From: an uncultured Clostridia bacterium
Lineage (GTDB): Bacteria; Bacillota; Clostridia; Oscillospirales; Ruminococcaceae
Reading direction: 5' to 3'
NCBI GenBank assembly: GCA_947629335.1
Contig: CANRDI010000008.1
Coordinates: 28,807 to 92,806, forward strand
Length of the DNA stretch: 64,000 nucleotides
The notes beneath the pieces were generated by a model, which was given only the letters and a program-made list of their open reading frames with translations, was not told where the DNA came from and did not search any database. Shown one piece after another: positions 51,947 to 59,874 of the stretch; positions within the stretch are counted from its first letter, which is position 1, and every line of letters begins with the position of its first letter. Both the position numbers and the translations under genes were made by a program.

Positions 51947-52009
51947 TTGCAATCTCATATTATTCCTGTTTACAGATTTTCATAAATTGCAATCTTATAT
52001 TTTTCCTGT
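51947..52009 (+). repeat. Two 23-bp direct repeats plus a short inverted copy in the recombinase leader
   Basis: TTGCAATCTCATATTATTCC at 51947-51966, continuing to 51969, is repeated with two changes at 51987-52009, a 40-base period. A short inverted copy of GCAATCTCA occurs at 52020-52028. The repeats lie between the hsdM break and the recombinase genes, where arm or regulatory sites of the element would be expected. Confidence 0.7.
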
Positions 52010-52130
52010 GAGAATAATTTGAGATTGCGTGAATGTTTGATTTTGTCGATAGTGCCGATTTTGAATTACCCGCTTGACTTTTCCGACTTTCTGAGCGATA
52101 TATGATAATGGCTCGAAAGGAGGAGTCGCG

Positions 52131-52334
52131 ATGCTAAAAAAAGAAATTCAATATAGATTGTGCAGACTGCTGCTCGCCAACCTTCAAGGCGATGGTCTGC
52201 TCGGCGATGATGAGGTTATAAAGGTAAATGAACTTCTGCTTGAAAAGATAGATCCACCGTTCCGTTCGGCTGAAACAGTCGGTGATAAAATAGGAGATGG
52301 GGTGAAAGTTCATGAAAGACAGAAGAATAATTAA
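52131..52334 (+). CDS. Small accessory protein upstream of the serine recombinase
   Basis: The 67-residue polypeptide (MLKKEIQYRLCRLLLANLQG then a DDEVIKVNELLLEKIDPPF region) is short, helical and SHOCT-like. Small ORFs like this commonly precede large serine recombinases in Firmicutes mobile elements. A very strong AAAGGAGGAG ribosome binding site supports it. It overlaps the recombinase start by 23 bases, so the two are likely translated together. Function is unknown. Confidence 0.65.
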   Translation: MLKKEIQYRLCRLLLANLQGDGLLGDDEVIKVNELLLEKIDPPFRSAETVGDKIGDGVKVHERQKNN

Positions 52335-53739
52335 ACTTTCTCCACCGCCCAAATACGAAATAAGTGAGTATGTTTCGATAAGGAAAAAGCGTATGGCCGC
52401 TTATGCCAGAGTATCAACGGACAACCCTGAACAGCAGACCAGCTTTGCCGCACAGGTTGATTACTACACAGAACTGATAGCACAGAATCCCGAATGGGAG
52501 TTTGTAAAAGTGTATGCTGACGACGGCATAAGCGGCTGCCGAACAGATAAACGGTATGGTTTTCTGCAAATGATGCAGGACTGCGAAAATGGTCTGATAG
52601 ACTTAATTTTGACTAAGTCTGTTTCAAGATTTGCGCGGAACACCGTTGATTCCATATCGGCAATACGCAGGCTGAAAGAAATGAATATCGGCGTTTATTT
52701 TGAAAAAGAGAATATCCTGTCGCTTGACTCTAAAGGTGAGTTTCTGCTTACGCTGATGTCCTCACTCGCTCAGGAAGAGAGCCGCTCGATTTCCGAAAAT
52801 GTACGGTGGAGCGTTAGAAAACGATTTGCAGACGGCAAATCAAGTCTTCCCTATTCAAGATTTCTCGGATATGATAAAGGGAAAGAAAAGTACACCATGA
52901 CGGTCAATGAAGAGCAAGCCGTCATAGTCCGCCGAATATTCAGATTGTTTCTGCAAGGCTACACGAACCATTCAATTGCGAAAATGGTGACAAAAGAAGG
53001 TATTCCAACTCCCTCCGGCTTTAAAAATTGGAGTCAAAGCACCGTCGGAAGTATACTTGGAAATGAGAAATACAAAGGCGATGCATTGCTGCAAAAGTGT
53101 TTTACCATAGATTTTCTGAGCAAGAAAAAGAAGAAAAATCGCGGCGAACTGCCTCAGTATTATGTCACCTCCGACCACGAAGCTATTATCAGCCCGTGGC
53201 TTTTTGATTATGTTCAGCAACAGAGAATGCTGAAATCTTCACGAACTCTAAGCCGATACAGCGGCCACGCTCTTTACTGCAGCAAGATAATATGCGGCAA
53301 ATGCGGTGAGAAATACGGAATGCGGCCGTGGCATTCCACAAGCTATAACGATTTAGTATGGCAATGCAGAAACCGATATAATCAAGCTGTAAAGTGCAAG
53401 ACCGTCAACATTTATGATATGTATCTTCACTATGTCACGCATACAATGGCGGTCAACAAGATAAAAAGACTGCCCGAAGTGAAGAAAGACTTAATGGAGT
53501 GCCTAAAAGCCGTCATTGACGAAAATAGGATAAAGTCCGTACAAAGAGCGATAAACCGCTGTCTGCGGTCAAGCGCATGGAATCTGTGGGCAGACGAGGA
53601 CGACCTCGTACTGATCATAGACAGACTAATCACTCAGGAGAACGGCACTTTGACCGTGCATTGGATTGACGGCAGCGAGGACGTTTTCCAGATGGAGAGG
53701 TTTAGTCCGAAAAGATATCATATAACTGCTCTAAAATAA
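52312..53739 (+). CDS. Large serine recombinase (element integrase)
   Basis: The 475-residue protein is a large serine recombinase. The catalytic domain contains RMAAYARVSTDNPEQQ (catalytic Ser 35) and LTKSVSRFARNTVDSI. A recombinase domain (~175-280) follows, and the zinc ribbon has the pairs CSKIICGKCG and CRNR...C. A coiled region and a short C-terminal domain end the protein. Such enzymes integrate and excise phages, ICEs and SCC-type elements with short core sites. The truncated hsdM immediately upstream suggests its target. The start is ATG in the 3' end of the accessory ORF, with GGAGATGGGG about 10 bases upstream. Confidence 0.93.
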   Translation: MKDRRIIKLSPPPKYEISEYVSIRKKRMAAYARVSTDNPEQQTSFAAQVDYYTELIAQNPEWEFVKVYADDGISGCRTDKRYGFLQMMQDCENGLIDLILTKSVSRFARNTVDSISAIRRLKEMNIGVYFEKENILSLDSKGEFLLTLMSSLAQEESRSISENVRWSVRKRFADGKSSLPYSRFLGYDKGKEKYTMTVNEEQAVIVRRIFRLFLQGYTNHSIAKMVTKEGIPTPSGFKNWSQSTVGSILGNEKYKGDALLQKCFTIDFLSKKKKKNRGELPQYYVTSDHEAIISPWLFDYVQQQRMLKSSRTLSRYSGHALYCSKIICGKCGEKYGMRPWHSTSYNDLVWQCRNRYNQAVKCKTVNIYDMYLHYVTHTMAVNKIKRLPEVKKDLMECLKAVIDENRIKSVQRAINRCLRSSAWNLWADEDDLVLIIDRLITQENGTLTVHWIDGSEDVFQMERFSPKRYHITALK

Positions 53740-53775
53740 AATGCTGCTTTTAAGCAGCAAAAATTAAAAAAATGC

Positions 53776-53804
53776 TTGACAAAACGCAGCGGATATGTTA
53801 TACT
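53776..53804 (+). promoter_or_regulatory. Promoter of the XRE-Dcm genes
   Basis: TTGACA (53776-53781), a 17-base spacer and TATACT (53799-53804) lie directly upstream of the XRE gene. The start codon is only about 20 bases after the -10 box, leaving a very short leader. Confidence 0.88.
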
Positions 53805-53824
53805 ATATAATGGAGGATGAGAAT

Positions 53825-54196
53825 ATGCCGAATTTAGGTGAATTTATAAAGAACAAGAGAGAAGCCGCAGGAATATCTCAAAAAACACTTGCGAATATTA
53901 GCGGCGTTGCTGATTCAACCATACATAATATTGAAATTAACAAAACGAGGAATCCTGGCTGGGAACTATTGTGCAAGATAGCTGCAGCACTTGAATTTCA
54001 TCCATTTGAAATTCTAAAAGAGGCAGGATATATCACAGAAAATGATATTAATCCAACTTTGCTTATAAAAGGATTAGACAAACTCAACAATCAGGAACGT
54101 GAGGTTGTACAGTTGTTTATAGATTTTATACTATCCAAGAAAAACGCTGGCAGCACACGAAAGGAGAGCGATAATTATGCCTTTCAGATTAGGTGA
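53825..54196 (+). CDS. XRE-family regulator preceding the methyltransferase
   Basis: The 123-residue protein has an N-terminal Cro/C1-type helix-turn-helix (LGEFIKNKREAAGISQKTLA, then TIHNIEINKTRNPGWELL). A C-terminal helical stretch follows with LLIKGLDKLNNQEREVVQLFIDFILS. The ATG at 53825 is preceded by GGAGGATGAG. It overlaps the methyltransferase start by 20 bases, so it is translated with it, in the position of a restriction-modification controller. By this layout it may limit methyltransferase or nuclease expression. Confidence 0.88.
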   Translation: MPNLGEFIKNKREAAGISQKTLANISGVADSTIHNIEINKTRNPGWELLCKIAAALEFHPFEILKEAGYITENDINPTLLIKGLDKLNNQEREVVQLFIDFILSKKNAGSTRKESDNYAFQIR

Positions 54197-55229
54197 ACTT
54201 TTTTGCGGTCCTGGTGGAATCGCGTGGGGAGCAACACACGCAGATATTGGCAATCCGGAATTTTCCATTATACATCAATGGGCTAATGACTATGATGCAG
54301 ACACCTGTGAAACTTATCGCAGAAACATATGCCCAAATGCGCCTCAAACTGTATATCATGAAGATATTCGTAAATTTGATATGTCAAAATTATCAGATAT
54401 TGATGCATTGGCATTCGGTTTCCCTTGTAATGATTACAGTGTAGTCGGCGAACAAAAAGGAATGAATGGTGTTTATGGTCCACTTTACTCTTATGGTGTG
54501 AAAGCATTAAAAAAGTTCAGACCTCTATGGTTTCTTGCTGAAAATGTGGGTGGACTCCGTAATGCAAACGAAGGGAAAGCCTTTACTAAAATAACTTCTG
54601 AATTAAGAAATGCCGGTTATGTTATAACCCCACATTTGTATAAATTTGAAGAGTACGGTATACCACAAGCCAGACATAGAATTATAATAATTGGAATAAG
54701 GAACGATCTTGATTTTATCTATAGGGTGCCGTCTACTGCTCCGTATGTTGATATTGATAATTCATGCCGGACAGCAATTGAAGTTCCTCCTATTCCGCCA
54801 GATGCATTTAATAACGAGAGGACAAATCAATCACAAATTGTAGTTAGCAGGCTTAGTCATATTCTACCAGGTCAAAACGCCTTTACTGCTGATTTGCCTG
54901 AAGATCTTCGTCTTAATATAAAAGGTGCACGGATAAGTCAAATATATAAACGACTGGATCCGGATAAACCTTCATACACAGTAACTGGCAGCGGCGGCGG
55001 CGGCACACATATATATCACTGGGACGAACCAAGAGCGTTAACTAATCGTGAACGAGCTCGACTTCAAACATTCCCTGATAATTATCAATTTATAGGAAGT
55101 AAGGAAAGTGTTCGCAAACAAATCGGCATGGCGGTTCCGTGCCGCGGCGCACAAATTATTTTTGAAGCTGTACTGAAGACTTTTGCAAATATACCATACG
55201 AATACATAGATGCAAATATTAATGAATAA
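54177..55229 (+). CDS. DNA (cytosine-5) methyltransferase, Dcm-type
   Basis: The 350-residue C5-methyltransferase shows motif I LGELFCGPGGIAWG, motif IV GFPCNDYSVV with the catalytic Cys, motif VI ENVGGL, motif VIII ARHRIIIIGIR, and motifs IX/X with LTNRERARLQTFPDNY and IGMAVP. The region between VIII and IX (the target recognition domain) is about 85 residues. It has AAAGGAGAG upstream. It stands convergent to the restriction-type genes with a shared hairpin between the 3' ends and probably marks the host DNA for the neighbouring nucleases. The target sequence is unknown. Confidence 0.95.
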   Translation: MPFRLGELFCGPGGIAWGATHADIGNPEFSIIHQWANDYDADTCETYRRNICPNAPQTVYHEDIRKFDMSKLSDIDALAFGFPCNDYSVVGEQKGMNGVYGPLYSYGVKALKKFRPLWFLAENVGGLRNANEGKAFTKITSELRNAGYVITPHLYKFEEYGIPQARHRIIIIGIRNDLDFIYRVPSTAPYVDIDNSCRTAIEVPPIPPDAFNNERTNQSQIVVSRLSHILPGQNAFTADLPEDLRLNIKGARISQIYKRLDPDKPSYTVTGSGGGGTHIYHWDEPRALTNRERARLQTFPDNYQFIGSKESVRKQIGMAVPCRGAQIIFEAVLKTFANIPYEYIDANINE

Positions 55230-55276
55230 AAAAAGAGCCAGATGAAATTCTAAGTAAAAATCATCTGGCTCTTTTT
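55230..55276. terminator. Bidirectional terminator between Dcm and Vsr genes
   Basis: A perfect 16-bp inverted repeat (55230-55245 with 55261-55276), A-run on one side and T-run on the other, can terminate both convergent transcripts. It overlaps the stop of the vsr gene. Confidence 0.92.
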
Positions 55277-55691
55277 ATGCGTTTACAATCTTATCATATA
55301 ACTTGGCAAGGTACACTTCGCAGACGTCTTTTTTTAATTGACACTCCCATATGACAATAACTTTCCAACCTTGTTCCTGCAGTTTATTATAATTTTCGCT
55401 GTCGCGCTTAACATTTGCATCAATTTTATTTTTCCAATACTTTTTATTTGTCAACGGCCATACAAATCTGCCACAATCGTGGTGATGCCAAAAGCAACCG
55501 TTAACAAATACTACGGTCTTGTATTTGGGAAATACTATATCCGGGCGGCCTGGAAGTCGTCGGTCGTTTTTTCGATATCGGAGACCACGAGCAAATAAAT
55601 ACTTTCTAACTTTTTCTTCAGGCTTGGTATTGGTACTTCTAATATGCGACATATTCATACTGCGAACTTCTTTTGAATGATTATCTGCCAT
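55275..55691 (-). CDS. Vsr-type very-short-patch mismatch endonuclease
   Basis: The 138-residue protein matches Vsr: RSMNMSHIRSTNTKPEEKVRKYLF, YRKNDRRLPGRPDIVFPKYK with the catalytic aspartate, and VFVNGCFWHHHDC with metal-site residues. KNKIDANVKRD and GWKVIVIWECQLKK follow. Vsr nicks beside T:G mismatches made by deamination of 5-methylcytosine and guards Dcm-modified sites. The ATG at 55691 overlaps the end of the PLD gene; the frame can be extended upstream but that part is not Vsr-like. Vsr is the last gene of the leftward operon and complements the convergent Dcm gene. Confidence 0.94.
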   Translation of the reverse strand: MADNHSKEVRSMNMSHIRSTNTKPEEKVRKYLFARGLRYRKNDRRLPGRPDIVFPKYKTVVFVNGCFWHHHDCGRFVWPLTNKKYWKNKIDANVKRDSENYNKLQEQGWKVIVIWECQLKKDVCEVYLAKLYDKIVNA

Positions 55692-56625
55692 AGTTTCCAA
55701 CCGAAAAATCCATATAATATTGTTCTTCATCAATTTTGTAAAAAGCAACATCTGTTCGACCATAAGCTCTAAGGTCACTTGCGAATACATAAGAACCATT
55801 AGCCAAACCAAGTCGATTTCTGAAATATTCACCCAGCAGCGCATTACTTGCCGGTGTCGTAATTGCTTTATCATTTTGCTGCTCAACACGCAGCTGAAGT
55901 GTATGATGATCATCAGTTACGACGAGAAAATGCTGCTTATTCAGTGGAAAGAAACCGCTTTTTGCTATTTTGCTTGGCAAAGGAATATAAGCCTCATTTT
56001 TGTTGCGGTTATTTCGCTGCCCCCAATTTAAGCCGGAGCGTTTTCCGGTTTCTCCCGTTCTGGTAATAAAAGAAAGATGAACGCAGTTGTCAGGACGTAT
56101 ATAAGCCTTTGATGCGGGCGATAGTTTTGTGTCAATTACAATATAATCCTCAACTTCTGAATGATTGCAGTAAATAGAACGATTAACAGCATCTTCGTAA
56201 TTTTTGTAGGCATTCGTTGCTGAACATACAGAGTGTGAACCTCCACGTTTTCTTAGTAACGATTGCTGCGTAAAATCATACGAGCAGCTAAATGCTTGAA
56301 TAGGTTTATCATCATGAAGCCAAATAAAAAGATTTCTTTTTGACATCGGTGATTGAAACAGATAACAGCATGAAAAGTTAGTATTATTAGTATGCAGTTC
56401 TTTGAATCCGGCGTGAGAAATTAGGTCAATGCCATCATTGATAACATTCTCTACAATAAGTTCAACAGAAACATTTGTAATGCCCTGCTCTTCATAAGTT
56501 TTAAGAAGCCAAGACACCATACTTGGTGTTGCGTGATATGAAAGTATACAGAGTTTGTTGCATCCCAATTCAATTGGATTGAACAATAGTGTTTTTGCTA
56601 TGCTGTCTGAATACTGTGTTTCCAT
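55681..56625 (-). CDS. PLD-fold restriction endonuclease-like protein without catalytic His (NgoFVII-type)
   Basis: The 314-residue protein resembles the NgoFVII class: an N-terminal phospholipase-D-like half and a C-terminal B3-like DNA-binding half (~190-314). The C-terminal half has a SGLNWGQR patch, AYIPLPSK and HFLVVTDDHHTL. In active members the first half has HxKxxx...GSxN. Here the corresponding segment reads PMSKRNLFIW with Met in place of the His, and FSCSYDFTQ in place of the GSANF stretch. So it is likely nuclease-dead or altered. The ATG at 56625 follows GAGGAG. It lies between Z1 and vsr and is a divergent paralogue of the PLD gene at 58489. Confidence 0.75.
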   Translation of the reverse strand: METQYSDSIAKTLLFNPIELGCNKLCILSYHATPSMVSWLLKTYEEQGITNVSVELIVENVINDGIDLISHAGFKELHTNNTNFSCCYLFQSPMSKRNLFIWLHDDKPIQAFSCSYDFTQQSLLRKRGGSHSVCSATNAYKNYEDAVNRSIYCNHSEVEDYIVIDTKLSPASKAYIRPDNCVHLSFITRTGETGKRSGLNWGQRNNRNKNEAYIPLPSKIAKSGFFPLNKQHFLVVTDDHHTLQLRVEQQNDKAITTPASNALLGEYFRNRLGLANGSYVFASDLRAYGRTDVAFYKIDEEQYYMDFSVGNYGR

Positions 56626-56629
56626 ACTG

Positions 56630-58477
56630 TTACTCCTCCTCAAAAACGTTGTAGTACATTATGCCAACAGGAAGTTTTATGTTTGGAATCCACAAAGGCT
56701 TTCCTTTCCATCCTTTAGTTCCAGTAACTTGATACATAGTCAGGACAGTTTTGTCACAAAATGAACCGCCAAGCTGCCAGTCATTAGGAGAAAGTAAGGC
56801 TCCCGTTCCTTGAGCAACATTTCTGCCTCTGCGAACAATAAGTATGCCTTGCCCTACAGGCTGCTCCGCAAGAAGCGTATCCAAAATAGACTGAAATGCC
56901 TGCATCTTGAAATCAGAACTGGGTATTATATGAGATAGTATCTGCTTGATTAGGCGCAGGCTAACTTGATAATAAGCTTCATTTTCTGAAAACGGTTCGA
57001 GCAGTTTTGAAATATCTTCAATAGAATCGTTATCTGGATTAAACGGATAATAGTTTGTTCCACCAGAAATGATTTCTACGCAATGATTATCAAGAACATT
57101 CTTCCTTGTGGGATTTAAGCCATTAGGATAATATATTTTTACATCATCAATTCCACGTTCTATCTGTGCGATAATCGAATTGTTTGTCGCGTTTATATCA
57201 GCAAACAGCTTGTATAATCTTTCATCAATAAAGACCATCATCATACCAGGATCACGATCATATCCAAACATTCGGCTGTGCTGCCACATTGTATCCGCCT
57301 GAGGTTTTTTGCTTGTGCGAGTATAATAAATTGTTTGAAGGCTGGGAAACGTTACACCTCGTCCAAGTGTATTTCCTCCCACAATAAAGCAACACCCATC
57401 AGAGTACTCTGTGCTGTCCGTGTCAGATCTGCCATTCATAAGAAGAACCTTTATATTTGAGTTGATAAGCAAAGATGAAGCTTTTGAAAAAATAGTATCA
57501 AAAGGCAATTTGTCTGATTTGGACGGGGTAAGAATATCATACTGTTTTTGTAACTCCTTTTTAAATTCCGAATCAATATTTTCATAACACCAGGTCAATT
57601 CTTTTTTTACATCTTCAGCATTTTTTTGATGAGCAGATACTCTGACACTCGGATGGAACAAGCAGTTAGATACTCTGCCACCAGAAGACAAAATTTGAGC
57701 AGATACCGCTAAATGTCTAACTACAACAGTACGAGTTGGATTATTTATTGAGTCTAAATAAGAAATACAATCAGGCTTACCCGAAACAGGAAAAAAGAAA
57801 TCTCCACCGAGATATGCATCCCCTGGCTGAAAATAGTATGTGAAATACGGATGCCATCCTGATGCCATTGTTTGAAGAAATATTGCTTGCGGTGTACCTG
57901 TTACTTGCAGATATAAGCTGCTTGAAGCCCCATATTTTATTATATCAAGATACTTATTGATAGACGACTGACGATTGCGGTTTACAAGTGTGTTTAACGA
58001 TGCCGCATCAGCCTCATCATCTATTATGAAAAGCGGATTACCTTTCATAAATCCAGTTGAATTAAGAATGTTAGCCCATAGTTTAAGAACTCTTACATTT
58101 TTCTTTAAAACGATAATTGCAGGTTCTATTAAACTGTTATCAGAAAAAAGTCGGGCATCATTTTCTCCGCATACGCAGAAACCTTCCAAATCCGATTTTA
58201 CTCTATCCAAGGTTTGCTGCTGAAGTACAACATTGTCAGTTGTTAGGAGAACAAATACAGGGAATCCAAGATCTGCAGCCTTACACATTATGCCAAACAT
58301 CTGACCTGTCTTTCCAGATTGAACATTTCCAAAAAGAAGTCCTATTTCATGGCTTGAAAAAGAGAATGTCTTGATATACTGTTCGCCAACATCCTCAGCA
58401 GTTTTGCAAACAGATTCAGCAAGCTTTGTATTTCCGCGTTCTCTTATTTTATTTAAATATGTTTTTAAATATTGCAT
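56630..58477 (-). CDS. Z1-domain superfamily II helicase-like ATPase
   Basis: The 615-residue protein has Walker A GNVQSGKT at residues 50-57, a DExx-type Walker B with FIIDDEADAAS (about 150-160) and LQVTGTPQA (motif III). The Z1 domain continues with VGGNTLGRGVTFPSL and the QHSRMFGYDRD arginine-finger motif (motif VI). Z1 proteins occur in restriction-like gene sets with GHKL/MutL ATPases, Dcm and Vsr, as described for MORC-like systems, and in Mza defence modules. Here no GHKL partner is found; the neighbours are two PLD nucleases and a Dcm/Vsr pair. It probably remodels or translocates DNA for the nucleases. Confidence 0.9.
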   Translation of the reverse strand: MQYLKTYLNKIRERGNTKLAESVCKTAEDVGEQYIKTFSFSSHEIGLLFGNVQSGKTGQMFGIMCKAADLGFPVFVLLTTDNVVLQQQTLDRVKSDLEGFCVCGENDARLFSDNSLIEPAIIVLKKNVRVLKLWANILNSTGFMKGNPLFIIDDEADAASLNTLVNRNRQSSINKYLDIIKYGASSSLYLQVTGTPQAIFLQTMASGWHPYFTYYFQPGDAYLGGDFFFPVSGKPDCISYLDSINNPTRTVVVRHLAVSAQILSSGGRVSNCLFHPSVRVSAHQKNAEDVKKELTWCYENIDSEFKKELQKQYDILTPSKSDKLPFDTIFSKASSLLINSNIKVLLMNGRSDTDSTEYSDGCCFIVGGNTLGRGVTFPSLQTIYYTRTSKKPQADTMWQHSRMFGYDRDPGMMMVFIDERLYKLFADINATNNSIIAQIERGIDDVKIYYPNGLNPTRKNVLDNHCVEIISGGTNYYPFNPDNDSIEDISKLLEPFSENEAYYQVSLRLIKQILSHIIPSSDFKMQAFQSILDTLLAEQPVGQGILIVRRGRNVAQGTGALLSPNDWQLGGSFCDKTVLTMYQVTGTKGWKGKPLWIPNIKLPVGIMYYNVFEEE

Positions 58478-58488
58478 TTTCGCTCACC

Positions 58489-59643
58489 TCATTCTTTTTC
58501 ATCAGCACTCCCAACAAAAGAAAGGAGCCATACATCTAAAGAATCTCCATTCTCATCTAAGGCTGTTTGACCGGTTTTCTTGAACAGAAGTCGGTCGCAG
58601 CCATATTCATCTAACATTTCCTGTGTAATCATACCTTTTCGTTCCGTGTCTTCAGCTGTGTTGTTTATAGGCTTAACAATACCAGCCGCAGCTAATCGTC
58701 CCTTAAGCCAGCGTCCCATTATAAGTTCATCGCCTACAGCACTGAATTGTTTGTTGTTGTCGCTCGTAGTATGTGCTTTAAACCAATATCCGTCATCGGT
58801 CACTACGAAAAATGGTTTGTTTTTTTCAGGATATCCTTTCATTCGGTAAGTTTCTGCATCTACGGTCAACTGTGTTTCATACCAATCACGAGCCTTGCGT
58901 TTACTTCTTGGTGCGGCATAGCACACATTAATATTTGATTTTGTAAAATGCTTTCCGTCATCCATATAGCGCTCATCAGATTTGGGAACCTTTAACTTCA
59001 AAAGAAATGAAACGGTGGCTTTACACTTCTTATAAAAATCCACATTAGATTGAGGGACAGAAGTTACTAACTCAATTTCATTAAGTGCTTTATTGGTCTC
59101 ACGAATGAGCGGCATATTGACTGTTTCTGAAATATTTACAGAGCAAATTGGCATTTTAAGCCTTTCAATATGTTTGGCAATCTCTGACACTTCGCCAATA
59201 TCAGTTGTAAGTGCAGCTATTTCATACTGCCTTCTATTTGCTGCTTCAAGCTTTATCGCCCCAAGGTTTGCAGAACCGATAATCGCTGCTAAAGGCTTTC
59301 CGCTATTATAAAAGCAATACAGCTTACCATGATATTTGAAAGACTTAACGAGTCGTATTTCTCCAACACCTGTTTCCTGCCATTTGTGATTCAACTTTAA
59401 TGCTGCATGATATGCACCTTCAGGCATTCCCTCAATATAGTACATTCCAATCGTAAGACATATTCTTTTAATTCCGTAGTTTTGAACCATTGATTCCAAT
59501 TCGGCTATAGATGCTGCGGAAGTATAACCGACAGCAATTTCCACATAATCTGCTTTCATCATTTGTTCCGAAAAACAATCAATGATGGTTTGCTGATTGC
59601 TTTCGGTTCCAAGAGGCAGAACATTTGAATAAAGCAATTTCAT
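58489..59643 (-). CDS. PLD-fold nuclease with restriction-type DNA-binding domain
   Basis: The 384-residue protein has an N-terminal PLD-like domain with intact motif: KYHGKLYCFYNSGKPLA and IIGSANLGAIKLEAANR (His, Lys and Ser/Asn present, about residues 103-135). The C-terminal half (~205-384) follows the same pattern as in the gene at 55681, with FFVVTDDGYWFKAHT, a TARGET-like RWLKGRLAAAG helix and EYGCDRLLFKKT. It is the likely cutting enzyme. PLD nucleases act as dimers, and NgoFVII-type ones cut at short sites. It precedes Z1 by 11 bases and follows XRE by 12 in the leftward operon. Confidence 0.85.
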   Translation of the reverse strand: MKLLYSNVLPLGTESNQQTIIDCFSEQMMKADYVEIAVGYTSAASIAELESMVQNYGIKRICLTIGMYYIEGMPEGAYHAALKLNHKWQETGVGEIRLVKSFKYHGKLYCFYNSGKPLAAIIGSANLGAIKLEAANRRQYEIAALTTDIGEVSEIAKHIERLKMPICSVNISETVNMPLIRETNKALNEIELVTSVPQSNVDFYKKCKATVSFLLKLKVPKSDERYMDDGKHFTKSNINVCYAAPRSKRKARDWYETQLTVDAETYRMKGYPEKNKPFFVVTDDGYWFKAHTTSDNNKQFSAVGDELIMGRWLKGRLAAAGIVKPINNTAEDTERKGMITQEMLDEYGCDRLLFKKTGQTALDENGDSLDVWLLSFVGSADEKE

Positions 59644-59655
59644 AATTATCCTCCA

Positions 59656-59859
59656 TTAGTCTCTTACGGTTTCCATAATGTCCTCTAAATTACAATTTAA
59701 AGCAATACAAATTTTTATAAGGACATCGGTGGTTATATTATCGCCTTTGCCAAGTTTTGCGATAGATGCTGAGCTGATCCCTGCTATTTGTTGTAAATCT
59801 TTTCTTTTTAAATTTTTATCAATCAACATTTTCCACAGCTTGTTGTAACTAATTTTCAT
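59656..59859 (-). CDS. Small XRE-family regulator inside the defence operon
   Basis: The 67-residue protein is a bare Cro/C1 helix-turn-helix (LWKMLIDKNLKRKDLQQIAG, then SSASIAKLGKGDNITTDVLIK) without further domains. It lies between the NACHT gene (15 bases upstream) and the PLD gene (12 bases downstream). It may be an internal regulator of the nuclease half of the operon. Its recognition site is not evident from the sequence. Confidence 0.88.
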   Translation of the reverse strand: MKISYNKLWKMLIDKNLKRKDLQQIAGISSASIAKLGKGDNITTDVLIKICIALNCNLEDIMETVRD

Positions 59860-59874
59860 TGTTTACCTCAACTC

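Noticed and set aside
55692..55913. A 74-codon upstream extension of vsr
   Set aside because: It lies within the PLD gene in another frame and does not resemble Vsr; the chosen ATG begins the family match.
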